Source: Chersky-840 sp963764205
Lineage (GTDB): Bacteria; Actinomycetota; Acidimicrobiia; Acidimicrobiales; UBA8190
DNA length: 64,000 nucleotides
Reading direction: 5' to 3'
Assembly (NCBI GenBank): GCA_963764205.1
Contig: CAVXRN010000002.1
Location: 1,674,001 to 1,738,000 of the forward strand
The notes beneath the pieces are model-generated. The model ran no database searches and was not told the DNA's origin. It worked only from the letters and a program-made list of their open reading frames with translations. The number at the start of each line of letters is the position of its first letter. Positions within the stretch are counted from its first letter, which is position 1. Position numbers and translations under genes: made by a program. This document shows, piece after piece, positions 26,525 to 34,077 of this stretch.

Positions 26525-27232
26525 TCAGGCGCCGAGCTGGGCGCGCAGGTCGTCGAGCGCCTCCTGCAGCGCGCGCACCTCCGTGCGCAGCCCCGCCACC
26601 TCCGTGCGAAGCTCCGCCACCTCGTCGTGTGACGGCGTCCCGGGCCCACTCCGCGTCGGGACCCGATCGGCTTGCACCGCGGCGGCCGACCCCGACAGCA
26701 CCGACCCCGAATGCTCGGAAACCGACGCGGTGGCGTCGACGGGGCCGCCCAGAAGCTGGCCGTAGCGATCCTCCTTCTGCCCCGGCCCCCGGGGTAGTCG
26801 CACCACCAGCGGCTCGCTCCGGGTGGCGAGGGCGTCGAGCTCGGCCTGCACCTCGTGCAGATCGGAGAACCGGACCATGCGCTCGGTGCGCGTGCGCAGC
26901 TCCCCCAGGGTCTGGGGACCTCGCAGCATCAGGACCGCCAACAGGGCCAGGGGGCGAATGTCGAGGCCCAGCACCTCGTCCAGGGTGTGCCCGTAGCGAA
27001 GGGCGGACCGTCCGTGCGACGGGTGCACGAACCGCGCCAGTCCTCTGGTCTTGACACTCGTGACCGCCGCTTCGACACTGTCGTCGTCATAGTCCACGAC
27101 CGGATCGCGATTGGACGACTGGCTGCAGGCCAACGTGAGAGCATTGAGCGTGAGCGGGTACTGCTGCGGGGTCGTGAGCTGTTTCTCGACGAGGCTTCCC
27201 ACCACCCGGATCTCGGCCGCAGAGAGGTCCAT
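26525..27232 (-). CDS. YceH/DUF480 family protein
   Basis: A 235-residue protein with tandem winged-helix domains, family DUF480. LSAAEIRVVGSLVEKQLTTPQQYPLTLNALTLACSQSSNRDP is the diagnostic start; LRYGHTLDEVLGLDIRPLALLAVLMLRGPQTLGELRTRTERM forms the second domain. The end (about 200-235) is a Leu-rich coiled coil with repeated ELRTEVAGLRTEV. The family is widespread and uncharacterised; nucleic-acid binding is plausible from the fold. GTG/ATG choice at 27232 gives the standard MDLSAAE start. Divergent from the VOC gene at 27318. Confidence 0.9.
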   Translation of the reverse strand: MDLSAAEIRVVGSLVEKQLTTPQQYPLTLNALTLACSQSSNRDPVVDYDDDSVEAAVTSVKTRGLARFVHPSHGRSALRYGHTLDEVLGLDIRPLALLAVLMLRGPQTLGELRTRTERMVRFSDLHEVQAELDALATRSEPLVVRLPRGPGQKEDRYGQLLGGPVDATASVSEHSGSVLSGSAAAVQADRVPTRSGPGTPSHDEVAELRTEVAGLRTEVRALQEALDDLRAQLGA

Positions 27233-27317
27233 GGCGATCGAGCTTACGGGTCACTTCGAGGAATAGGCGGCGGTCGGGTCCGGTTGCCGAGTCGGAAGAC
27301 GTAGGTAGGGAGGAACG

Positions 27318-27779
27318 ATGGAAGTCAAAGAGCTCGGGCATCTGGTGCTCTACGTGCGCAACCTCGAGCGTTCGGCCACCTTCTACCGTGACGTGCTCGG
27401 ATGGAGACAGCTGACGTTCAACGCGCCGATCGGGTTCCCCGCCGCCGCCTTCTCCGCCCCGTCGAACCGCACGCACCACGAGCTCCTGCTCATCGAGGTC
27501 GGAGACGACGCTGCGTCGTTGCCCGCGGGCCGGCATATCGGCCTCTATCACTTCGGGCTCAAGGTCGGCGACACCGACGACGAATTGCGCGACGCCCTGC
27601 GGACCGTGCAGGACGCCGGCGCCACGGTGGTCGGGACGAGCGACCACACCGTGACCCACAGCCTGTACGTCCTCGACCCCGACGGCAACGAGATCGAGCT
27701 CTACGTCGACGTCGCCGGCGTGGACTGGAGACAGGACCCCGCTCTGGTGTTCAGCCCCATCCGTCCGCTGGCGCTCTAG
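27318..27779 (+). CDS. VOC-superfamily protein (catechol 2,3-dioxygenase/glyoxalase fold)
   Basis: A 153-residue metalloprotein with two beta-alpha-beta-beta-beta modules. ELGHLVLYVRNLERSATFYRDVLGW gives the first metal His, HIGLYHFGLKVGD the second, and DPDGNEIELYVDV the Glu that closes the site, so the metal centre is complete. The pattern resembles ring-cleaving CatE-type enzymes, but single-module members also include isomerases and resistance proteins, so the reaction is left open. A weak GGGAGG is found seven bases before ATG. Thirteen nt separate it from the ABM-type gene. Confidence 0.88.
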   Translation: MEVKELGHLVLYVRNLERSATFYRDVLGWRQLTFNAPIGFPAAAFSAPSNRTHHELLLIEVGDDAASLPAGRHIGLYHFGLKVGDTDDELRDALRTVQDAGATVVGTSDHTVTHSLYVLDPDGNEIELYVDVAGVDWRQDPALVFSPIRPLAL

Positions 27780-27791
27780 CGACCCGTCGCT

Positions 27792-28118
27792 GTGGGTGAC
27801 GTGAGCGACGGGCCGCATATCGTGACGGTCTTCCGGTCGCGCCTGCGGCCCGAATCGGCACCCGAGTACCACGAGACCGCCCGACGCATGGTGGAGCTGG
27901 CCCGGACGATGCCGGGCTTCATCGACTTCAAGAGCTTCGAGGCCGACGACGGGGAGCGGGTCTCGATCATCACCTTCGCCTCGATGCAGACCCACCGTGC
28001 CTGGCGCGACCACCCTGAGCACCGCGCCGCGCAGCGACTGGGCCGGGATCGCTTCTACGCCAGCTACGACATCTCGGTCGGCGAGGCCGTGAGCGAGACC
28101 CACTTCGACTTCCCATAG
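27792..28118 (+). CDS. Antibiotic biosynthesis monooxygenase (ABM) domain protein
   Basis: A 108-residue dimeric alpha-beta barrel. HIVTVFRSRLRPESAPEYHETARRMVELARTMPGFIDFKSFEADDGERVSIITFASMQTHRAWRDHPEH has the full order of strand, helix and strand typical for ABM and related heme-degrading or quinol monooxygenases. His and Arg residues near the end (AWRDHPEH) are common in the family. It could be a small quinol-type monooxygenase; no reaction is proven. GTG 27792 and GTG 27801 are both possible starts. Probably cotranscribed with the VOC gene. Confidence 0.85.
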   Translation: MGDVSDGPHIVTVFRSRLRPESAPEYHETARRMVELARTMPGFIDFKSFEADDGERVSIITFASMQTHRAWRDHPEHRAAQRLGRDRFYASYDISVGEAVSETHFDFP

Positions 28119-28168
28119 CGGCGCGGCCATAGCGACGCGGCGCGCGGGCTCACTGGTTGCGCATCACC

Positions 28169-28202
28169 ACGGCCGGCGCGTGGAGATCCCGCCCGTCGCC
28201 AC
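28169..28202. repeat. 34-bp exact copy of an internal segment of the AtuA-like gene
   Basis: The 34 bases at 28169-28202 are identical to 10536-10569, which encode part of the AtuA-like protein (around GRRVEIPPVAT). Here they lie in a gene-free stretch. A match this long is not expected by chance. Confidence 0.85.
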
Positions 28203-28277
28203 GAGGTTGCAGGCCCAGCGGCCGCCGACGATGCCGAGCGGGATTCCGAGCACCAGCGCTACGAGCGAGAACGAAGT
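28203..28277 (-). pseudogene. Remnant resembling the C-terminal helix of an FtsX/MacB-type permease
   Basis: On the minus strand the open stretch reads TSFSLVALVLGIPLGIVGGRW and then ACNLVA, closely like the last transmembrane helix of FtsX/MacB ABC permeases (LxxGIPLGIxxGRW). No start or rest of the gene is present; it stops in the 34-bp repeat to its left. The fragment shows that the 205 nt between the ABM gene and the DUF899 gene are a mosaic of scraps rather than a designed spacer. Assignment is by motif resemblance only. Confidence 0.35.
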
Positions 28278-28324
28278 TGGCCTGCCAGGCGCGCGGCACT
28301 TCCGGGCCGATCCTCAGCGAAACC

Positions 28325-29065
28325 TCAGGTAGAGAAGTCGGGCACCGCGGGTCGAGGGGTGGTGGCCCGACCCTTGGGCTCCTCCCACTCCTCCTGGCGA
28401 CCGAGGGCGGTCAGGTCCAGGACGGCGTACGAGCCTCCCAGCATCTCGGTCCCGCGGGCGTAGACCGAGTACGTGTGAAAGATCGTGTCCCCGTCGCGCA
28501 GGAACATGCTGTAGCCGGGTTGCTCGGACGACCCCTCGCCGAGCCACCCCATGTCGACGCGCTCGAGCTCGGCCATGGTCCGGTAGTTCCACATCACGGG
28601 GGCGACCGACGCATCGAGCGTCACGTTGAAGTCATAGTTGAAATCGCTCCCGAACGACGAGTACCACGGGAAGGTCCAACCCTTGCTCGCCTTGTACCGT
28701 TCGATCTTGTCGAGGGGGGCTCGTGACACCACCACGAAGCTGGTGTCGCGCGAATGCAGGTGGGCGAGCAGCCCGGCCGAGATCTCATCGGCTGCTCCGG
28801 TGCAACTGGGACAGCCCTCGTCCCAGCTCGGATCGAACATGAAGTGCTGGAGGACGAGCTGACGGCGCCCGGAGAACAACTCCGACAGGGTGACCGTTCC
28901 GGCCGGGCCGTCGAAGCGGTACTCCCTGTCCACCCGCACCATGGGTAGTTCGCGCCGTTTGGTGTTCAAGGCATCGCGCGCCCTGGTCATGGCCTTCTCT
29001 TCGACGAGGAGGGCCTTGCGGGCGGCCAGCCACTCGTCTCGTGCCACTACCTTGGGAAGGCTCAT
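28325..29065 (-). CDS. DUF899 family thioredoxin-like protein
   Basis: A 246-residue DUF899 protein. After an N-terminal helix (WLAARKALLVEEKAMTRARDALN), the core is a thioredoxin fold: FDGPAGTVTLSELFSGRRQLVLQHFMF, the CxxC-containing GCPSCTGAADE, SFVVVSRAPLDKIERYKASKGW and then YSSFGSDFNYDF. A disulfide-active or peroxiredoxin-like role is suggested by the GCPSC motif, but family function is not established. ATG 29065. The gene is followed on the left by the scrap region; on the right it is 79 nt from the end of the anti-sigma gene. Confidence 0.88.
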   Translation of the reverse strand: MSLPKVVARDEWLAARKALLVEEKAMTRARDALNTKRRELPMVRVDREYRFDGPAGTVTLSELFSGRRQLVLQHFMFDPSWDEGCPSCTGAADEISAGLLAHLHSRDTSFVVVSRAPLDKIERYKASKGWTFPWYSSFGSDFNYDFNVTLDASVAPVMWNYRTMAELERVDMGWLGEGSSEQPGYSMFLRDGDTIFHTYSVYARGTEMLGGSYAVLDLTALGRQEEWEEPKGRATTPRPAVPDFST

Positions 29066-29144
29066 GGCGCACCCCTTTCGTTCCATCGGTGTCGTCCTGC
29101 GTAGCACCCATCAGAGGGGCCCGCGCCAACACGTCGGTGCGCCG

Positions 29145-29964
29145 TCAGGCGTTGGTGGTCTGCGCCACTGGTTGGTGCGTGGATCGGACGACGCCACCGG
29201 CGACCTCGTCGGTGACGGCGAAGACCTCGACCGGGGCGGAGGGGTTGACTGTGAACGGCACGTCCCGGGGCTGGCTGCCGAGCAGGCCCAGCGACACCGT
29301 CCGGCCGTTCACCACCCCCCACAGCTGGTAGGTCCGGTCCGAGGCCAGTCGGGGGAGCCCGGTGTTGACCACGAAGGCCGAGCCGTCGGGAAGGATCACC
29401 ACGACGGCCGCCTGGCGCGCAGCCTGGCCCGTCGACGGCCCCCCCGGGGCGCCCGACCCCGTGGACGACAGCGTGACTCGCTGGGCGCTCGGGTTGAGCA
29501 GCGCCGCCTGGACCTGCTGGGAGAGCCCGGACTGCTGGCTCGCCTTGGCCACCTGCCGCGACGCGCTGGTCGAGGCGTCCCACCTGGACCGCCAACAGGA
29601 TGGCGACCACCGCGACCGCCGCGGCCACGGCGCCGAGCGCCGACCACGCCCAGCGCCGCCGAGCCACGCCCACCCGGTGCAGGGACGGCGCGCTCGGTGA
29701 CCCCAGGGGCAGAGGAGCGGGGGGACGGGTACCCACCTCCGCGTCGATCCTCGCCGCGATCCGGTCCCAGAGCTCGGCCGGTGCGTCCACCCCGACGTTG
29801 GCGATGAGGCCCGTCACCTCCCAGTGCTCGGCCACCTCGGACGCGCACCGGGGACACTCCGCCAGGTGCGCCCGGATCGCCTCGGCCTCGTCGGGCTCGA
29901 CCGCGTCGAGGGCGAAGGCACCGAGCGACTCGGCGATCTCGTCGTGGCTCATGGCTCGGTCCAT
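29145..29964 (-). CDS. Anti-sigma-K-type factor (RskA-like) with zinc finger; one frameshift
   Basis: Partner of the sigma factor upstream. The N-terminal zf-HC2 domain reads IAESLGAFALDAVEPDEAEAIRAHLAECPRCASEVAEH, with the H-x3-C-x2-C zinc pattern. One transmembrane helix is seen at about 110-130 (ALGAVAAAVAVVAILLAVQV), followed by a coiled linker and the anti-sigma-K sensor domain with VVILPDGSAFVVNTGLPRL and DRTYQLWGVVNGRTVSLGLLG. One extra base at about 29554 breaks the frame between the helix and the sensor; removing it gives 272 residues. ATG 29964 is selected by GGAGG five bases upstream; it overlaps the sigma gene end. Confidence 0.85.
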
Positions 29965-30590
29965 GCTGCCTCCACCCCCTCGACGCCGTGTTGGGCCAGG
30001 GCCGAGCGCAGCCGTCGCAGACCACTGCGGATCCGGCTCTTGACCGTCCCCTCGGGCTGACCCAGGATCGACGCCACCTCGCGATAGGTGTGGCCGTCGA
30101 AATAGGCCATCTCGATGGCCGTCCGTTCCTCGGAGGGGAGGCTCGTCACCGCCGCCTTCACCTGATCGGCGATGGCGAGATCCCACGCTTGGTGCTCGAT
30201 GTCGTAGCCCGAGACCACGGTCTCACGGACCGTGCGCTCCTCGCGTTGGCGACGAGCCGATTCCGAGCGGACAATGTCGACGGCGCGCCCATGGGCCTTG
30301 GTCATGAGGTACGTCCGCAATGCCCCCCGACCCGGGTCGAAGCGCTCGGGTGCGTCCCACAGGTCGACGAAGACCTCCTGGGTCACCTCCTCGGCCAGAT
30401 CGGCAGACCCCAGAACGCGGCGAGCCAAGGCGAGCACGGCTCCCCCGTGACGCCGGTAGGCCTCTGCCAGTGCGGGCTCGTGCATCCGAGCGATCGCCAC
30501 GGTCAAGGCGGCGTCACTGGCCGTCTCGAGCTTGAGCATGTCGCGAGGTTCTTCGGAGCCGCCCGTCGACCTGGATGACCGACGTTCCAC
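29949..30590 (-). CDS. ECF-family RNA polymerase sigma factor, SigK-like
   Basis: A group 4 sigma factor. Region 2: LAEAYRRHGGAVLALARRVLGSADLAEEVTQEVFVDLWDAPERFDPGRGALRTYLMTKAHGRAVDIVRSE; region 4: LPSEERTAIEMAYFDGHTYREVASILGQPEGTVKSRIRSGLRRLR. GTG 30590 is six bases after TACCCT (minus strand, 30597-30602) and would give a leaderless mRNA and 213 residues; ATG 30539 (MLKLETA) is the alternative with 196. It shares its last 16 nt with the anti-sigma gene. Together they form a second ECF module, different from that at 19008. Confidence 0.92.
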   Translation of the reverse strand: MERRSSRSTGGSEEPRDMLKLETASDAALTVAIARMHEPALAEAYRRHGGAVLALARRVLGSADLAEEVTQEVFVDLWDAPERFDPGRGALRTYLMTKAHGRAVDIVRSESARRQREERTVRETVVSGYDIEHQAWDLAIADQVKAAVTSLPSEERTAIEMAYFDGHTYREVASILGQPEGTVKSRIRSGLRRLRSALAQHGVEGVEAAWTEP

Positions 30591-30668
30591 GACCTGAGGG
30601 TAGCGCCGGAGCGACCTCGGTCCACGGCCCGACACATCCACGGGGCGGTCGTGCGTCGAAGAGGAGCC

Positions 30669-31610
30669 GTGACGACCGATATCGACTCCCTGATCCAGCG
30701 ATCGGGCCGCCTGCAGGTGGACGACATCGACTTCGACGCCTTCCGCCGGGACCCGCTCGACCCTGCCACGCTGCGGTGTCTTCGCTACATGCACGACGTA
30801 GAGGGACACACCGCCTGCTACTTGCGCGACCTCCTCGTGACCCGGGCCCACCGCGACCCCGAGGTCACGGCCTTCCTGGCCTGCTGGTGTTACGAGGAAC
30901 ACTGGCACGGTGAGGCCATCGCGCAAGTCCTGCGCGCCCATGACGAGGCCGCCGGCACGACACGTTTGGCCGCGTCGCGCCGACGCCTGCCGCGCAGCGA
31001 CGCGCTCAAACCTCTGGCGTTCACGGTGGCGTCGGCCCTGACCCCGCACATCGTCGCCGTCCACATGACCTGGGGTGCGGTCAACGAATGGACCACCCAA
31101 GCCGGCTACGGGCGGCTCGCCGCCAAGGCGAAGCACCCGGTGCTGTCGGAACTGCTCCGCCGCATCATGCGCCAGGAAGGTCGGCACATCGACTTCTACG
31201 CGCTCGGGGCACGGCGGCGGCTGGCCCAGAGCGCCGCGGCCCGGCGCCTCACCCGTTTCGCCCTGCGCCGGTATTGGGCGCCGGTCGGCACCGGCGTCAT
31301 GCCGGCGCCCGAGGTGCAGTTCCTCGTGAACCATCTCTTCGGTGACGCCGACGGCCGGGCCGCAGCACAGCGCATCGATCGGGCGGTGAGCCGTCTCCCG
31401 GGGCTCGAGGGTCTCTCTCTGGTGGAGTCCGTGCTCGACGACGTGTCGCGAGCCCCTCAGGACGTCGCAGCACGTCCCGTCAGCAGGCCCGACAACCGAT
31501 CCGCACGGAGACACCATGCAAACCGGACACACCATGCAAACCGGACACACCGGATACACCAGACAAACCAGACAAACCAACAGGAAGAGGAGCACCGTCA
31601 TGCTTGCTGA
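30669..31610 (+). CDS. Ferritin-like diiron-type protein
   Basis: A helical-bundle protein of 313 residues from GTG 30669 (GAGGAG five bases upstream). Paired motifs suitable for a diiron site are CWCYEEHWHGEAI (E-x2-H) and RQEGRHIDFYALGARRR, plus an earlier DVEGHTACYL; the arrangement resembles acyl-ACP desaturase or ferritin-like proteins. The last 35 residues are a low-complexity His/Asn/Thr/Arg tail produced by a 9-nt tandem repeat, and its 3' end overlaps tatA by 11 nt. Catalysis is inferred from ligand pattern only. The overlap links it to the Tat operon. Confidence 0.75.
   Translation: MTTDIDSLIQRSGRLQVDDIDFDAFRRDPLDPATLRCLRYMHDVEGHTACYLRDLLVTRAHRDPEVTAFLACWCYEEHWHGEAIAQVLRAHDEAAGTTRLAASRRRLPRSDALKPLAFTVASALTPHIVAVHMTWGAVNEWTTQAGYGRLAAKAKHPVLSELLRRIMRQEGRHIDFYALGARRRLAQSAAARRLTRFALRRYWAPVGTGVMPAPEVQFLVNHLFGDADGRAAAQRIDRAVSRLPGLEGLSLVESVLDDVSRAPQDVAARPVSRPDNRSARRHHANRTHHANRTHRIHQTNQTNQQEEEHRHAC
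31516..31578. repeat. Seven tandem 9-nt units at the ferritin-like/tatA junction
   Basis: The units are ATGCAAACC, GGACACACC, ATGCAAACC, GGACACACC, GGATACACC, AGACAAACC, AGACAAACC. The first four make an 18-nt unit in two exact copies. The stretch is inside the ferritin-like gene and, in another frame, also an open extension ahead of tatA beginning MQTGHTMQTGHT. Its A-rich composition stands out from the GC-rich surroundings. Confidence 0.9.
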
Positions 31611-31806
31611 GATCTTCGGAGTCGATGGAGTCGTCGTGATCGTCGTTGTCGCTGCCGTGCTGTTCGGGAGCACACAGATCCCGAAGTTGGCCCGCTCGCT
31701 CGGCTCGGCGCGGTCGGAATTCAAGAAGGGCCTGGCCGAAGTGCAGGACTCGCCCACCGACTCCGACTCCGACGCCGCCGGAGCGCCGGTCGGGGGTCGG
31801 GCCTAG
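31600..31806 (+). CDS. tatA: Sec-independent translocase protein TatA
   Basis: Pore-forming subunit of the twin-arginine export system. The 68-residue product has a short N-terminus, a single helix (VVVIVVVAAVLFGSTQIPKLARSLGSA) with the characteristic Phe-Gly hinge, an amphipathic helix, and an acidic tail. ATG 31600 is used because AGGAAGAGGAG is eight bases before it; an in-frame ATG at 31516 would add 28 repeat-encoded residues and is unlikely. Overlaps the ferritin-like gene by 11 nt. Followed by tatB and tatC. Confidence 0.93.
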   Translation: MLAEIFGVDGVVVIVVVAAVLFGSTQIPKLARSLGSARSEFKKGLAEVQDSPTDSDSDAAGAPVGGRA

Positions 31807-31830
31807 GCCGATCGCGGCGGAGGGATCGCC

Positions 31831-32205
31831 ATGCTCCTCCTCAGCCCACCCAAACTGCTGATGGTCCTCGTGATCGCGCTGATCGTGCTGGGCCCGGACA
31901 AGCTGCCGTCCACGGCGCGTCGCATCGGGGCGCTGTGGAGCGACGTCAAGCGGTGGCGGTCGCATCTCGAGAACGAGGTCCGAGCCACGTTCCCCGATCT
32001 CCCCTCGACGACCGAGATCGCACGGGTGGTGCGCTCCCCCCTCTCGATGCTCGATCGGCTCGCCGACGAGCATGGCGCGCAGTCGGGGGGTGAGCCGGCC
32101 GCGGTCGCCTCCAGCCCCGCTGAGCCAGTGAGACCGGAGTCGGCGGTTCCGGGCGCGCCGTCGGTGCCACTGTCGCTGGACCCCGACAGCGCGTCGATGA
32201 ACTGA
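31831..32205 (+). CDS. tatB: Sec-independent translocase protein TatB
   Basis: Substrate-docking partner of TatC. The 124-residue protein starts with a membrane segment, LLLSPPKLLMVLVIALIVLGPDKLP, carrying the conserved GP motif, then the amphipathic helix STARRIGALWSDVKRWRSHLENEVRATFPD. The rest is a Pro/Ser/Ala-rich low-complexity tail. The length and the GPDKLP motif mark it as TatB rather than a second TatA. It begins 24 nt after tatA and is 18 nt upstream of tatC. Confidence 0.9.
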   Translation: MLLLSPPKLLMVLVIALIVLGPDKLPSTARRIGALWSDVKRWRSHLENEVRATFPDLPSTTEIARVVRSPLSMLDRLADEHGAQSGGEPAAVASSPAEPVRPESAVPGAPSVPLSLDPDSASMN

Positions 32206-32223
32206 CCGGGCCCGACCTCGCCC

Positions 32224-32970
32224 ATGTCCATCACCCTGACCCGCCCGCGGCCCGCGCCCGAGCCCATGACCGTGGGCGGGCACCTGGCCGAGCTCCGCCG
32301 TCGGGTGCTCGTGACCGGCATCGCCCTCGTCGTCACGTGCACCGTGGCCTTCGTGGCCTATCCGCAGATCCTGCACTGGCTGCAGGCGCCCTACTGCCAC
32401 GTCAGCCGTCGGTGCAGCCTGTACGTGACCGGCCCCCTCGACGGCCTCACCTTGCGGATCCATGTCGCCATGTACGCCGGGGCGTTCCTGGCCTCCCCCG
32501 TGATCCTGTGGCAGGTCTGGCGATTCGTCACGCCCGGGCTGCGGAAGAACGAGAAGCACTACGTCGTCCCCTTCGTCGGCGCCTCGCTCGTCCTCTTCGC
32601 GGCGGGCGCCGCGCTGGCGCTTGTGAGTTTGCCGCACGCGCTTCGATTCCTCGGCAGCGTGGGCGGGCCGACGTTGCAGCAGATCTACGACCCCAACAAG
32701 TACGTCGGGCTCGTCGTGGCTCTCATGGCGGTGTTCGGCGTCACCTTCGAGTTCCCGGTCGTCCTCGTGGCCTTGGAGCTGGTCGGCGTCGTGCGCCCGT
32801 CGCAGCTGGCATCGTGGCGTCGCTGGGCCATCGTCCTGATCGTGACGGCTGCAGCGGTGATCACCCCGAGCGGGGACCCGTTCTCGATGCTCGCGTTGGC
32901 CTTGCCGCTCTACGTCTTCTACGAGATCTCGATCGTCATCGGCAAGCTGTTGCGGCGTCGATCACCCTGA
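32224..32970 (+). CDS. tatC: Sec-independent translocase protein TatC
   Basis: Twin-arginine signal-peptide receptor in the membrane. Six transmembrane helices are expected in 248 residues. Signature blocks are HLAELRRRVLVTGIAL at the start, the periplasmic loop with FDG/LDGLTLRIHVAMYAG, LWQVWRFVTPGLRKNEKHYV with the conserved Glu/Arg region, and AVITPSGDPFSMLALALPLYVFYEISI near the end. Two Cys residues in the first periplasmic loop (YCHVSRRCSLY) might form a disulfide, a detail not general in the family. Ends 34 nt before the M48 gene, with a hairpin between them. Confidence 0.95.
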   Translation: MSITLTRPRPAPEPMTVGGHLAELRRRVLVTGIALVVTCTVAFVAYPQILHWLQAPYCHVSRRCSLYVTGPLDGLTLRIHVAMYAGAFLASPVILWQVWRFVTPGLRKNEKHYVVPFVGASLVLFAAGAALALVSLPHALRFLGSVGGPTLQQIYDPNKYVGLVVALMAVFGVTFEFPVVLVALELVGVVRPSQLASWRRWAIVLIVTAAAVITPSGDPFSMLALALPLYVFYEISIVIGKLLRRRSP

Positions 32971-32973
32971 GCA

Positions 32974-32995
32974 CCGCGCCGCGGCGCCGGCGCGG
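32974..32995. terminator. Bidirectional hairpin between tatC and the M48 gene
   Basis: CCGCGCCG (32974-32981) and CGGCGCGG (32988-32995) are perfect 8-bp arms around a 6-nt loop, in the gap between two convergent genes. There is no U-run, as is common in GC-rich actinobacteria. Confidence 0.7.
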
Positions 32996-33004
32996 CGCGG
33001 CGAA

Positions 33005-34033
33005 TCAGGGGTCTCCCCAGTCGTCCTCGTCGACGTCTCCGGGTGACGATGTGCCCGCGCCCTGGCGCGCACGGAGCCAGGCGCTGATCTGATCGGCGAC
33101 GCGTTGCACGCCTCCGCCTACGCGGTCGAACATGGCGGCGAATCGGTCGCCGTAGTGCGAGACCGCCGCGTCGAACTCCGCCGATGCAGGGGGCTCTTGG
33201 CCCCGACGGACGTAGTGACCGGAGCGGATGGGGTCGAACTCCCCCTCGCTCACCCACTGCACCAGCTGCCGGACCCGTCGCACCGCGAACGGGTGCGGGC
33301 GACCGATCTCCTCCCAGAACCGGGCGTGACGGGCGTAGATGTCGTCTTCGTCCTCGTACTGGGTGGCCTGGAGGATGAAGGCGTCGAGGCTCATCCCGCT
33401 CAGCGCGCCACCGGCGATGCGCATGAGCATCTGACAGACCGGCAACGGGTCTCCGAGCACGAGCGCGGCAGCGCGGTCACTCGAGAGCTCGGCCATCCTC
33501 GACCATTCGAGCAGGGCCAGGTACAACGCTCGGATGGGGAGGCCCGCGAACAACCTCCGGGGCAGCGCTCCCTGGACAACCTGGGTCATGATCAAGAGCG
33601 CGGTGTTGTAGGCGTAGTGCTCGGACAACACATGGCCGAGCTCGTGCGCCAGCACGGCACGCACCTCGAGCGACTCGTAGGACTCCACCAGTGACGAGTA
33701 CACGATCACGACAGGGTTCTGGGCGCCGACCGTCATGGCGTTGACGAGCGGTGTCTGGGTCACGTACAGATCCGGCGTGCGCTCGAGGTCGAGCACCCAC
33801 GCGCAGTTCCGGTATCCGGCCCACAACTCGGGGACCTGGTCCTCGCCGATCCGCACGGCGTTGCCGAGGAGTACCTGTCGGAACCGCCGCTCGTGGCCAT
33901 AGTCACACAGCCGTCGGACCAATTGGTCCATCAGGGGGATCGACTTGAGCGCGGCCGTGGCGGCCCGGTCGCCGGGATGCTCGTAGGCCTTCGGGCTGAT
34001 GCCCTCGTAGCGGAAGGCGGGTTCGATCGTCAT
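33005..34033 (-). CDS. M48-family zinc metallopeptidase
   Basis: A 342-residue metalloprotease. The zinc motif HELGH at about residue 129 (VRAVLAHELGHVLSEHYA) is complete, with the third ligand region AELSSDRAAALVLGD (Glu) about 55 residues later. The N-terminal half includes LDLERTPDLYVTQTPLVNAMTVGAQNPVVIVYSSLVE, typical of M48-like peptidases without many membrane helices; hydrophobic stretches near 145-165 could make a weak membrane association. Likely a membrane-protein quality-control or maturation protease, inferred from the family. ATG 34033; its upstream gene is ku, 44 nt away on the same strand. Confidence 0.88.
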   Translation of the reverse strand: MTIEPAFRYEGISPKAYEHPGDRAATAALKSIPLMDQLVRRLCDYGHERRFRQVLLGNAVRIGEDQVPELWAGYRNCAWVLDLERTPDLYVTQTPLVNAMTVGAQNPVVIVYSSLVESYESLEVRAVLAHELGHVLSEHYAYNTALLIMTQVVQGALPRRLFAGLPIRALYLALLEWSRMAELSSDRAAALVLGDPLPVCQMLMRIAGGALSGMSLDAFILQATQYEDEDDIYARHARFWEEIGRPHPFAVRRVRQLVQWVSEGEFDPIRSGHYVRRGQEPPASAEFDAAVSHYGDRFAAMFDRVGGGVQRVADQISAWLRARQGAGTSSPGDVDEDDWGDP

Positions 34034-34077
34034 GGGCTACGGACCGGGTCCGAGGCTCGGCCCGGTCGCCGTGGTCC

